Shown here: piece by piece, positions 53,754 through 64,000 of the stretch
Layout of the letters: every line of letters starts with the position of its first letter
Position numbering within the stretch: position 1 is the stretch's first letter
Source: Triops longicaudatus
Lineage: Eukaryota > Arthropoda > Branchiopoda > Notostraca > Triopsidae
NCBI GenBank assembly: GCA_022885665.1
Contig: JAGQDJ010000230.1
Coordinates: 1 to 64,000 of the forward strand
DNA: 64,000 bases
Direction of reading: 5' to 3'
Made by a program: the position numbers and the translations under genes
The notes under the pieces: model-generated
Seen by the model: the letters and a program-made list of their open reading frames with translations, nothing else
Databases searched by the model: none
Told to the model about the DNA's origin: nothing

Positions 53754-54427
53754 CCGGAGTGTGGCAATAATTTTCCAAGGCGTTGACTACCGAACCACCT
53801 AAAGTGGGCGTGTTCAATTCTAGTAGGATATTACGTACTATATCATACGTAATCATTCTCTTACGGTGTACTGCAAAACCTCACCACGTGGAATGACACC
53901 AATACGTTAATTTGTTCTCCACGCTCAAACCCTTGTTACGGACCTGCTACATAAATCTGCAGTGTTATCAAGCGGACGTTTCACAAGGGCGAGTAATCGT
54001 GGCCATGAAAATCCGTACATAATGCAGAAAGACTGGGGGTTTTATTATTACGTTCGTTTTCAAATGCTTAAATGCACAGAAGCCGAGACAGATAGTTGAC
54101 AATAATTGAGCATCTGATGAAAGTCGATTACCATTTTCCCGTTAAAAGATCTGGATCCAGTAGAGCTAATACGTCACGACGTGCGCGTCGTGGCTTGCCT
54201 GGTCAAGTTTTTTCTGCCCACGTGGTAATGGTATAATTGGAAAATAGGGCCATTTGTAATTGCGCTGTGGATAGGGCAGGAAAACTTTGAGCTACTATAA
54301 CAGAGATGCTCGCTCTTCCTCGGTCGTGTCGGGTGTTCATACCACAACCAGTGACTTCCACTCTGGTGCTCAAGACTGAGTGCACTGTTTCGTGAACTTT
54401 CGGAAAACGCAGACCTGCTTAACGATC

Positions 54428-56342
54428 ATGGTAGCTACCGTTATGGGTCTTCCAAAGCGACAGAATAAGCTTCACGAAGCTATGAGAACGCTTTTGTTCG
54501 TTGCAACGTGTCTCGCCTTTGTGCTCAGTGTCAAACTTGTCACCAACTCCCGGAGAAGGCACAGTAGAGAAAATACCTTACCTCAAATGCTGAAGGGTAT
54601 CAACACATCCGTACATGAAGGAATCCCTAACTTGGTAAAGCTAAAAATAACTTATTCCTAATATTGATTTACTGTACATGCATATTTTGAAGTGAAAATG
54701 CTGTTGTATTTGCACTGCGAGAGCATATTTTTAGACAACAGTAAATTAGTTATTTGCATGAGCATTTTTTTAAAAAAGAGTAAATTTGTTTAGTAATAAA
54801 TGTACGTCAAATTTGCAGTAAATTTACCGTTTTATTTTTGAGAGTGCAATTTTCTAAAAATAGGCCATAAAATGCTAGTCTGAGTTGAACTATAGAAGTA
54901 ATAATTTTTAATTATAGTAAGATAATAGAGAAAAATTTTCTCGGTTTCTTCCTTAGCATTACAATTGGGCTGACGAAGTCAGTGCAGCGAGACAAGTCAT
55001 CAAAGAAAAGACTTTCCTTGATGTGAGTGGTCAGTACAAGGTGGTTCGCTACGCATTCCCTGCTGCCCGATATTTAGAGTATATACCCAAAGAATCATCG
55101 GAGCGGAAAATGTATGCCGATATTACGTTATCCACGCAAAGTTCGCTTTCAAACTTGCACTACCTAATTGAAATGACCAGACTTTGGGCGGTAAAGCTTA
55201 GAACTTGTCTAGTTAGAAAATGTTTAAATTCCTTATTCATATTTTCTGTATATAGGGGCCTATATCTCTTTCAATTTTCCATGACGGAGACGACCTTTCA
55301 CAACCTCTTGAAGATATTGTTAGTTTGCGATATTGCTACAGTGTAATCAGGGAGTACGTTTCTTTCCATTTGATTTACCCAAGCAACGTGTCCTCCGATG
55401 TTGGGCCTGTAACAAAACTGAAACCTTGCCTGTATTTCGCGGATCCCGAAAGCCAATTCCAACATCAATACGTGGAAAACAACACAGTACGCAATTATGT
55501 TTCGCGACTACCGTATCCCAATAACATGGTGCGTAACGAAGCTCGTAAAGCGAGTTTTACCGAGTACGTCCTGTTGGTGGACATTGATTTGATCCCCTCG
55601 GAAAATCTTCGCAGCCAGTTTCTCCACGTGGCATGGAAGGAAGGACTTTTTGGTCGGCAAGGCGAGCACAAAGAAGCCTACGTACTTCCAACGTATGAAC
55701 TGGCTAAAGGATTTTCTTTGCCCACCAGTCGTGAAGAATTAATGCGAAAAGTTAAGAAATTTATAGCACGTCCATTCCATGTCAAGACCTGCTTCAACTG
55801 CCATGTAGGTTCATTTCATTTCTGCAGAAATTAGATTTAGGGACTGCATAGTTTTCTTTTTATTAATATTATATATTTTAAAATTATTCTTTGTTTCAGA
55901 AATATACCAACTACTCAGAGTGGCAAAAGCGATCTCTAGAGGCGGATGAAATGCGGATCTTGTACAATGTTTCATGGCGTGTACCCTATGAACCCTTCTT
56001 CATATGTAGGAATGATGCGCCCATGTACCGCGAAGAGTTTAAGCAGTTTGGGTACAATCGTGTCAGCCAGGTGCGGTATAATCATTATAATTGAAAAAGT
56101 AAATATTTTATGCCCTTAATATATTGAAATTTTGCATTCAGGCATGTGAGATGTATACTGCTGGGTACCAGCTGAAAGTTCTCAGTAACGGTTTCTTAAT
56201 TCATCGCGGTTTCAAAGAGAAAGGAGGCTTTCACTCAACGCGGGACTCGGAGTTAGTGAGAAATTCAGTGTTATACAACAGAATGATCAATGATCTAAAA
56301 TCGCAGTATGCCAATTCCACAAATCGTTGTATCAAAGTTTAA
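54428..56342 (+). CDS. GT49 glycosyltransferase C, B4GAT1-like, divergent (5 exons)
   Basis: Exons are 54428-54634, 54957-55190, 55256-55804, 55900-56070 and 56142-56342, all phase 0, giving 453 residues. The frame is open back to an ATG at 54380. I chose 54428 because the anchor helix then lies about 20 residues from the N-terminus, as in its paralogues; 54446 and 54482 are also possible. The DxD motif is D256-I-D258 and the metal-site histidine is H408 in FLIHRGFK. In exon 4 the family sequence YDERF is changed to YREEF, and the final RRC-type ending is NRCIKV. It keeps a GGFHSTRD stretch like gene A. It is the most divergent member at otherwise conserved sites, so its activity is less certain. 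Confidence 0.92.
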
Positions 56343-56523
56343 GAGCGCTGGGTAAAGTCAATTACTATTCATTCCCTGTATATTGGCACAGAACTTATGA
56401 ACCATACACTGTTTCCAATCTCTGTCCTGTACATCATGAGTGAAGACGAAAGAAAAGAACAAATACTGAAGCATTTAAAATTTGCATCATATTTTGATTT
56501 GAACCATAAACTGTAAAGAACTT

Positions 56524-56782
56524 ATTAAACCACGATCCAGATGTTTACATAATGAACACACATATGAATGAGTAGTTCCAGTATAGGAGTAATCATAATA
56601 TTTCTGGCACGGAAAGTTATCCAAGAAGTTTTTTACAAATTTGTCTTAGGATGTTAAATAACCGGATATCAATTTGAACATATTTTAGCTTCCCAAAAGC
56701 CTCCAAGTATAAATGTGTGCACTCAACGTTCACAAATTAAGAAAGGTATAAGTAAACAAAAATTAAATTGATGAATAATAAA
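56524..56782 (+). terminator. Possible poly(A) signals of GT49 gene C
   Basis: ATTAAA at 56524-56529 and AATAAA at 56777-56782 follow the stop codon by about 180 and 435 bases. I cannot tell which is used. Confidence 0.3.
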
Positions 56783-57021
56783 GATCTTTCGTAATCTTTG
56801 TTGCATTACTAACGCATTCTCAATAGTTTCCTGTGATTTTCCTATGTTAGTTCTCATTCTTTTTCTTAAAGCTTTATAGTCTGTTTTTTCTTTCTAAATG
56901 ACTCCGCTAAGAATTAAGAGTATTGCTAATAACATAAACATTAAGACACATTGCGTATATTAGAACGCACACACGCTTAAAGCTTCTTGGTAGCATAGAA
57001 ATAGGGTACGCTAAAAAAATG

Positions 57022-57048
57022 CCCGCGTTTGCTTGCGCCTAATTACGG
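57022..57048. repeat. Possible diverged third copy of the hairpin repeat
   Basis: CCGCGT, then GCTTGCGCCTA, then ACGG repeat the order of the stem and loop seen at 32896-32930 and 39694-39728, with about 20 of 26 positions alike. The A tail is missing. It lies upstream of GT49 gene D. Confidence 0.3.
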
Positions 57049-57265
57049 ACGGTACATAATTCAGTCATGTAAACTCAAATATTGAGCTGTAGGAGAAACG
57101 TGGTATTTCTGAGTATGTCAATATTACAATTCCTAAAAATAAAATAATCTTGTAAAAGTATTTTGTAGAGGCCCACAGCAACCACAAAGCGACAAACAGG
57201 CAACATTTTTAATCCCTTTTTTTTTCTAAACGTGAACTGGGCACTTTACATTAATCTAACTACGT

Positions 57266-57271
57266 TATAAA
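57266..57271 (+). promoter_or_regulatory. Candidate TATA box of GT49 gene D
   Basis: TATAAATA lies about 310 bases before the ATG at 57578. If used, the 5' leader would be nearly 280 bases. An ATG at 57284 opens a 30-codon frame ending at TAG, but it lies close to the expected start and may be outside the transcript. Weak evidence. Confidence 0.22.
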
Positions 57272-57577
57272 TAAAAGCCCAGCATGGCTACGTGTAATAC
57301 AGCTGGAAATCTCGCAATTGCTTTTACACGGTTTACTTTCATTTCATATCAGCGACACTCAATTATTACCGGTTAGCAACATACGGTTAAATACCAAATT
57401 GCACCATCTGGTTCTGTTCAATTTACATAAACACGAAAACAGCTAGTTAGAGCGTATCACACAAACGGATTCCGAATATTTCTCTCACCCTTCGTAGAGC
57501 AAGCTCATTGTGTGGAGGTTGAAAGCAGCGTGACATAGTGAATACTCATTGTTCGCTGGCCATCTTAAGTTGCAACA

Positions 57578-59475
57578 ATGAAACGTAGACAAAGCAAACT
57601 GAGTATCCGGAAGATAGTTATGGCATTTGTTGGTTTGACTCTAATCTTACAAGTCCTAATGTTGCTTAAAACTAGTGCAAATAGGAACACGGACGCTGTC
57701 TCGAATAGACAATTGCTGCAAAGCACACAACGTATAACTCTTCCAGTTTTGATCGAAGCAGAAACCCTTTGGGTAAGTACATTTCACTTTCGTTACTCAA
57801 CGGGAGTTATCATATAGATGTTTATGTATAGAAGTTTTTTAATTATTTTTTTTTTTTATTATTATTTTATTTCTTTCTTTCTTTTTTTTTTGTTCCAGGA
57901 TGACGACTTTGATTGGTTGTCAGAAATGAAGTCTGCAATGGAAACTGTCTTGATGCAAAGCACACACGATAATGCTGGCCAGTTTAGGGTGGCTAGATAC
58001 GTGGCTGCAGCACAGGCTTATGCAAATTACATTACAACTGACGGAAAAGTGAACAAAATATACTGGGATATAACAATGGCGACTCAGTGTTCCTTAGGAA
58101 GTTTGCGAGACCTTCCTACATTAGCTCAACGTTGGCAGGTTTGAATATTATTTTATATATATTTTTTCATGGATTACATATTTAAAATATTTTAAAGTAC
58201 GTTTTAAATATTTTACTATTTTTATTATTTTTTAATAATTGTTTATTAGTTAAATAACCACATGTTTATCGTTTTGAACGACATACAGGGCCCCATTTCA
58301 GTGGCCGTCTTCCATGCCAGCGACAACGTTCAGGAAGCTATACAGGAAATTGTCAGCATGCGCTACTGCAGTGCTACAATTCGCCGCTACGCGTCTTTCC
58401 ACTTGGTTTACCCCTACAATGCCTCGACTTCTATTCAACCCTTCGACAAATACGAGCTTCTACCCTGCGATCATTTTCAGGAGACTGTCGTCCACGAAAA
58501 CGGAACTAGCGAAGCGCAGCGCAAACATTTTGCCCTGGAAACACCTTTTCCCATTAACTTGATGCGCAACGAAGCTCGCCGAGCTATCTTCACAGAATAT
58601 GTCTTCTTGATTGACATTGATTTCGTAGTCTCGGCCAATTTACGCACCGATTTTCTGAAATTCGCTCAGAAATACGTCGACCCGAAGCTTAAGCTTCGCA
58701 CTGTGTTTGTAGTACCAGCCTTTGAAATGCCTCGGGGCCTTACTCCACCAGCGAACAAACAGCAGATGCTCGAACAAATTGCCGAAGGTGTAGTCCGGCC
58801 GTATCACATGGAAGATTGCTGGACTTGCCAAGTAAATATCATAATTCAGTTACTTTTTCATTAGCCTATATGCTAAATATTACAAATATACGGTGATCTT
58901 TGGGTATTAAAGATCGTGTAAGTCTCCACCTATTGAAAATCTACGTAACTTCTTTTCGGCTTGTTTACTGCTAACGTTTAAGAGAATCTTTTCAGTTATC
59001 CTCCGAACTTTTTTTCTCAGGTTTTTCTTTTCATTGCACTGAATCCACGTGTTATGTAGGCTTTCAAGCAACTAAACTGGATGAACGTCTCTTGGGCTAA
59101 TGATCTTAAAGTATTAGAGGAAGTTCTGTGGGAGCCGAAATGGGAGCCGTATCACATAAGTCGTAATGACGTACCTTTTTACGATGAGCGGTTTCAGCAA
59201 TATGGTGGGGATCGAATCAGTCAGGTATTAATTTAAACAGATAATTGAAAGTGTTTAATAAGCTAGAATTTTCCATGCAGGTGTGCACTATGCACGTACT
59301 TGGTTACACCTTTGCCATATTGAACGACGCTTTTGCTGTGCATCAGGGACTGAAAATTATGAAAGTCGGTAGTCATAGAGGAAAGCTTCCTGAAATGGAA
59401 CAGAACAAGCAGCTTTACCACGAATACCAGCAAGAGTTGTATCAACGATATCCCGATTCTTGGCGAAGGTGTTGA
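57578..59475 (+). CDS. GT49 glycosyltransferase D, B4GAT1-like (5 exons)
   Basis: Exons are 57578-57772, 57899-58138, 58289-58831, 59060-59224 and 59281-59475, all phase 0, giving 445 residues. A basic N-terminus precedes a membrane anchor at about residues 12-30. The DxD motif is D254-I-D256 and the metal-site histidine is H402 in FAVHQGLK. Exon 4 has YDERFQQYGGDRISQ, and the protein ends in DSWRRC, close to the NSPRRC end of vertebrate B4GAT1. Like gene B it lacks the FHP stretch after the histidine and shares the GGD variant, which makes B and D sister-like although C lies between them. The donor of intron 2 is GTTTGA, a weak but legal GT site. It is last in the array, 1.2 kb after gene C. 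Predicted to be active in the Golgi with UDP-glucuronate or a related sugar; the exact reaction is inferred. Confidence 0.94.
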
Positions 59476-59566
59476 GATACAGGTGTTCGGTACGTTAGAT
59501 CAATATATACGTGTTAAGAATGAAGTGTGAAAGGCAACTTAAGTAGATGAGAACGTGGAATACGGA

Positions 59567-59572
59567 AATAAA
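59567..59572 (+). terminator. Poly(A) signal AATAAA of GT49 gene D
   Basis: A canonical hexamer about 92 bases after the TGA stop at 59473-59475. Confidence 0.55.
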
Positions 59573-59579
59573 ACTACTA

Positions 59580-62500
59580 AAGGACGTAAAAACAAGTTTT
59601 GAGCCCTGCATGACTCCTTAGTCATGGGAAACTGTTTTAATGGATTTTTTTAAGGTTTTGAAAAATATGCGCAAGTTCTTTGCACAATTGTAAGATTTGC
59701 CATTGACAGTGTTATTATTATTTTTTATTGTTTGGCTGTGTTAACTAAGAAAAGAGAGTAAAGCGCAGTGTCTGATGGATCGTCAGTCCCAAATCTAGGA
59801 CAAGAGAGGGGCAATGGATGAGATGTTCAAGTACAGAAACAAACATGCATCATGTTTTTTAGCGCACCTTATAATACATAATCACAAGAAATGTACTGAG
59901 TAGACTTTCCTAATGACCGTTTCGCTTCTCGCGTTTTTGCCAGGGAAAGAAAAACGAGCAAGCAAGAAAACAAACCACATTCCGAAATGTGTCTGGCAAT
60001 TTGGGACTTGGAAAAAATCCGAAGCAACGCTGAAACCGTTGTCTTTTAAAAAAGTGCACTAAAAAGAGCCGTAGTGATTTCGAGGTGGCAAAAATTACAA
60101 GTATTGCAGCTATGTTCACGAAAAGTGTACACCTTTCAGTCAAGATTTCGACAAGAGAAGAAATTAACCTTCGAGCGCCGTGAAACAGCACGCAGTTACG
60201 GAGAAGCTGACGCTTCTGACAAATATTTCAAGACGTATAGTACGTTCAAGAAGATAAATAGGTAATGTGTTATTTATAAATAACAACGCGAATTTCATAC
60301 CTGTCAATCTGTCGAATTTTGTGCCTATCAGTCCTTCGAAGAAAAGGAAATATCTCAGCTTCCGTGCCAATCCAGAAATCTCTTGATTTATCCAGAATTC
60401 TACAGATAAGAGGAACAAGGTGGGATAAAAGCAGATCTTTTTTTAAATTTTTATCAAATTTCCTTCTGGTATTTCATTTGAATAGTGTCATTAACTGCCC
60501 TTATTCGTAGATAAGATGCTTTTGAACCCGACTTATTAACAGACAAACATCCCAGGCTTTCCTTATTAGCTCATAATGCCTCTTTACAGTTTTTCTTAAC
60601 GTGACGAGTAAACTAGTGAACGACTGAAACTTCAATGAAAGCTTAATTGCAAGAATTGTCCCTGATTTCTATTGAAGACCCAGCTGATGCGCGTTATTTT
60701 CACTTGTGAGCGATGAGACTCGTGTGTAAATCAGCGCTTCCAAAATGCTTCACTTTTTGCAGTCTTTCAAAAAGCCAATAGTAAAGCAAAATCCCACTAT
60801 TTCATGCTTAATATCTGCCTCCCAAGTCGGAGAAATTGTGCGCATTTCTATTTTGGTATTAAAAGAAAATAACACCGCACATCCCAGCAATAACGCTCTT
60901 TGAAAGACTTATAGCAGGCTTAGATACCCCTCAACTGTTCCGACCGTCCTTTTCGCCGTTTCTACAATAATCACTGCAAAGCGGTACTCGGCTTTTAAAG
61001 TCATAGGGAAAACAAACTTTGTCGGTTTCCATTTTGGGGCAAAGCGTAAACCTGCTACAGGGTTCGTCCTTATTCTCAGTATTAGCTCGCAATAAGGCTT
61101 CTCGCGACTTCCCTGATTCACTCGTTCTATTTAGCAGTGGGGATTGTTTAAAGTTGAGATCAGGGTTCAGATTAGTTCACTAGTAGTACAAAGTCTAAGA
61201 TACAAAGTTGTTCCATCAGAAAGTTGAAAATTTAGACTGAGTTCCTGTAAGAATTCAAAGAAAAATTTTGAGAAGAACTCTGCTAAACGCAAAACAAACT
61301 GCGCTTTACAGTCGCAGTGATCAATCCATAGCAATTTAATGAATAATAAGTATAAAATGCACATTAAGACTTTTTTTTTATAAATACTCGAAGTTCGTAA
61401 ATAGTAGATATAATAAAAATAATTTTGAGCTCCGAGGTCACTACTTGCTCAGTGAGACATGTCAAGTCTGGAATACGTGAAACTCAGAAACTCCGCTTGA
61501 CGCGTAGCCCACAGTGCGATTTCTTAATAATTTTCCCGAACTCCTTTCGTCAATTTATATTAGCGGAATAAATGTAGTTAATTTAATGTTTACCCAGGCT
61601 TATTCAGTACCTGGACACGTATATAGGATATTAAATTATGTCAAGCTATTTTGCATTGAATCCTATTCAGAAGTAGAAAAAAAAAAAATAACGAAGAATG
61701 ACTGAATCTTCACTGTAGTTGTGACTTCGCAGCTTGAGCCTGTAACCAGTAAGGAACACTGAATATTTTGGTAAATGGTAAGCATGAAGGAACCTAAAAA
61801 GGCAACAATAAAGACAAGGTTATGACAATACAATAAAGTTCACTTGGACATACTCTTTTCCCATTGTCTTCGAGAAATGTCTCCTCCTGCCGTCCATTCA
61901 CGTCTACGTTCGGCAATCAGTTTTGGTTAAAAGCCTTCACATTTAGGCATACACCGCCTAAGTCTTGACGATTTTAAGAGTAAAAAGAGGCTTTTAAAGT
62001 GTGCTAATGTTTAAAGGGCCAAGCCCATCTCTTATTTCCCTTTTCCCTGTCGCCCTCGCCTCCAGCTTTATAGTATCTCTCTTTTACTCTCTCTTTTTCT
62101 TATCTTCCCCATATGATCTTCAGCCTCTCTAACTCAATACTTGATAAACATTCTTAGATATTTATCTAACCAAAATGGAAAAGAAAAGGGAAGAAAAAAC
62201 CCCCGAGTTTCGAGCCCCGCAGCGGCCTACCTTGAAGAGCCAAAACTGGGTAAACGGAACCTGCATAAGCAATAATTGAAGCTTAAGCTACTACTATGGG
62301 TCAAAGCAAAGTCCGAGGCTGTTGCCAGAGATGCTGGGTATCAAGCACTTGCGAGGTTTCCCTATAACGAAAAGTGCGTGGGACGTTCATCGTGGGCGTC
62401 CAGGACTATCTCTCGCTCTCGTTTTGAACGTCTTTCGCCTCCCCATAACCGTATAAAAACATTTATTTTTCTAGTACTCCTATCCTAGAAAATCCAAGCC

Positions 62501-62860
62501 TTTTATAATAGTAAGCAATCATGGCAAGTAATACACTTCCCAATAAATATTTCGCTACAAGTTTCTACAACCTTGGCCATTTATCCAAATTTAAATAATT
62601 TCTTCCCGAGGCCTTTCTACCCTTAATTTTTATAAACGAAAAAGCGAACAAAGACCATCGCAACGGTACCCTAAGTTCCTCACAGTAGTAAACGAAAATC
62701 CCCTCACACACAGGCTATCGCAGTGCTTGGAAAATCACGATACAGCACATGTAAGCAATACTCATCTTCCTATGTACCCTACTCACGCCGACATACGTAA
62801 CAGCGCGGGCTCAGCGTTCTGCCTTACACTATGCATACGCTGTAGCTCCCGAGTAGCGGG
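59580..62860. other. Noncoding region after the GT49 array
   Basis: No gene, RNA gene or clear repeat is supported. Open frames are under 100 codons, overlap on both strands and lack recognisable motifs. No fifth GT49 copy or fragment (DxD exon, DERF exon or VHxGLK exon) is visible here. Confidence 0.5.
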
Positions 62861-62871
62861 GATACCAACAG

Positions 62872-62971
62872 CCAATGAACGTTCTATTCAATGACGTCTA
62901 CGCGTTGGCTCAAGCGGCCAACCTAACGCTCGCTCACTGACATCATAGCTATTTATAACCGAAGTATATAA
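62872..62971 (+). promoter_or_regulatory. Candidate RNA polymerase II promoter reading out of the window
   Basis: A GC-richer block contains CCAAT (62872-62876), a CRE-like TGACGTC (62892-62898), an inverted pair GTTGGC/GCCAAC (62904-62922) and TATATAA (62965-62971), in the order and spacing of a classical promoter. Transcription would begin near 62995. No coding exon is clear in the last kilobase, so the gene may start with a noncoding exon or continue beyond 64000. Confidence 0.42.
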
Positions 62972-64000
62972 CCGGCGCTGAGATCGCTCGGCTGGTTTGT
63001 TGTGGTCCAGCTTTCAGCTGCGGGACTTGTGCGCCGTCTGTTCGTGTCTTCATATTAGCTCATTAACCCGTCTCCGCCGAACGCTCGCCATCCGTACCGT
63101 TTTCACTCATCCCCTTTTGAACCTAAGCCGGAATTTTTGAAAAGGGTCTCCTTCAGTTCGATACGCATATGTTTCTCTCGTTCCATTGTCTTCCATTGGC
63201 ATTGCGAGCAACGTGGAAAATAGCTTTTATTGCTCTCGAGTTGTTGTAATCATTTGACATCCCCCTGAATCCTCCTCCGCTTATGGAACAATACCTAGAA
63301 GCTGACGGCCCCAACCCCTCCACCCCCAAAAGTGTGAGTGTGTCTGGCATGGGAAGAGGTGCTACGTGCTCCTCATTAAGTTCGCACTAACCTCAAGCCG
63401 GAATTTCCTCTTTAGTTCCGTTGCCTACAAGTCCACCGCAAGCGAGATTTTGACGAATGACAAAATTTGTAATTCCCTTTTAAATTTATCTGACTAATGA
63501 AGACGTTGTTGGCATGTACATAGCCCTTTTTTGAAATTTCCCGTCGTTTCCAAATTCCACAGGATGAAGTAAAACAAAAAGCCTCAAACGAGCTCCAAGT
63601 ACTTCCTTAAGAAGCCTTATCAGAGGTAGGCTTGGGGTTAGAATAAACCGAGCCTTTGTCGGTGACGGTGTAAACTCCGAGAGCCTTTTTAACTCCTGCC
63701 CACAAGAATTTGTGTATTGTGCGGTGCTGTGTGGGACAAAAATGTGATAAAGATAAACCAAAGATCTGGGACGTAGCGTTTTTTTTATCTTGATTCTGGA
63801 CACTGCCTGTATTCGTTGGTCGGATGGAAAAAAATCTACTCCCGAAACCTTCGCACGCCTTGTGGACTGCCTTCGGAGAACACTTTGATAATATTAGATA
63901 GCAGCTAAAACAGCGAAACCAGTCAGAGAGAAGTATATTTTAAAGTAGCTCAATTTGAATGTCTTGAGCGCACCACGAGATGTATTTGAACGTGAACTGC
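62972..64000. other. Window end, possible 5' leader of an unseen gene
   Basis: This stretch follows the candidate promoter. The first ATG (63169) opens only about 26 codons. AAGCCGGAATTT occurs twice, near 63125 and 63393. No exon can be called. Confidence 0.3.

Noticed and set aside
54380..54427. Upstream in-frame ATG of GT49 gene C
   Set aside because: It would add 16 residues with no similarity to paralogues. The ATG at 54428 gives the usual short cytosolic end, though I cannot exclude 54380.
48041..59475. Bacterial-style operon or horizontally transferred cluster
   Set aside because: Each gene has four spliceosomal introns, its own spacer of 0.7-1.2 kb and animal GT49 features.
1..64000. 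tRNA, rRNA, U-snRNA and CRISPR arrays
   Set aside because: I saw no tRNA B-box with a foldable cloverleaf, no rRNA or snRNA core sequence and no regularly spaced repeats. A covariance-model scan would be decisive.

Overview
The window is animal nuclear DNA. All recognisable genes are split by GT-AG introns, several end in AATAAA signals, and the sulfate-activation enzyme is the single-chain kinase-plus-sulfurylase fusion typical of Metazoa. I cannot name the species. The long noncoding stretches, moderate AT content and lineage-specific glycosyltransferase array suggest an invertebrate, perhaps an ecdysozoan, but this is only a leaning. All six genes lie on the + strand.

Layout: (1) 1-2414 is noncoding upstream DNA with simple repeats and a GC-richer block before the first gene. 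(2) 2415-17308 is a six-exon gene spread over 15 kb. It encodes a signal peptide, a ten-cysteine region spaced like the Cys-rich region of anosmin-1 (KAL1), two fibronectin-III-like domains joined by a linker with an RGDS motif, one transmembrane helix and a 127-residue cytoplasmic tail. (3) 17309-43769 is a 26-kb stretch with no gene I can support; it holds hairpins, AT-rich tracts and two copies of a short hairpin-bearing, poly(A)-tailed repeat. (4) 43770-46466 is PAPS synthase in nine exons. (5) 48041-59475 is a head-to-tail array of four genes for type II membrane glycosyltransferases of family GT49, related to B4GAT1. Each has five exons and four phase-0 introns at matching places. (6) 59476-64000 is noncoding except for a promoter-like block near 62.87-63.0 kb that points out of the window.

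Functional reading: PAPS synthase supplies the universal sulfate donor, GT49 enzymes build or prime glucuronate-containing glycans in the Golgi, and anosmin-type proteins act at heparan-sulfate-bearing surfaces. The theme of extracellular glycans is shared, but co-regulation is my inference and nothing in the sequence proves it.

The most interesting items are the GT49 array with its alternating B/D versus A/C divergence, the anosmin-like receptor that lacks a WAP domain but has a membrane anchor, a strong bias of introns to phase 0 (27 of 29) with TAG acceptors in the majority (18 of 29), and the hairpin repeats in the gene desert.
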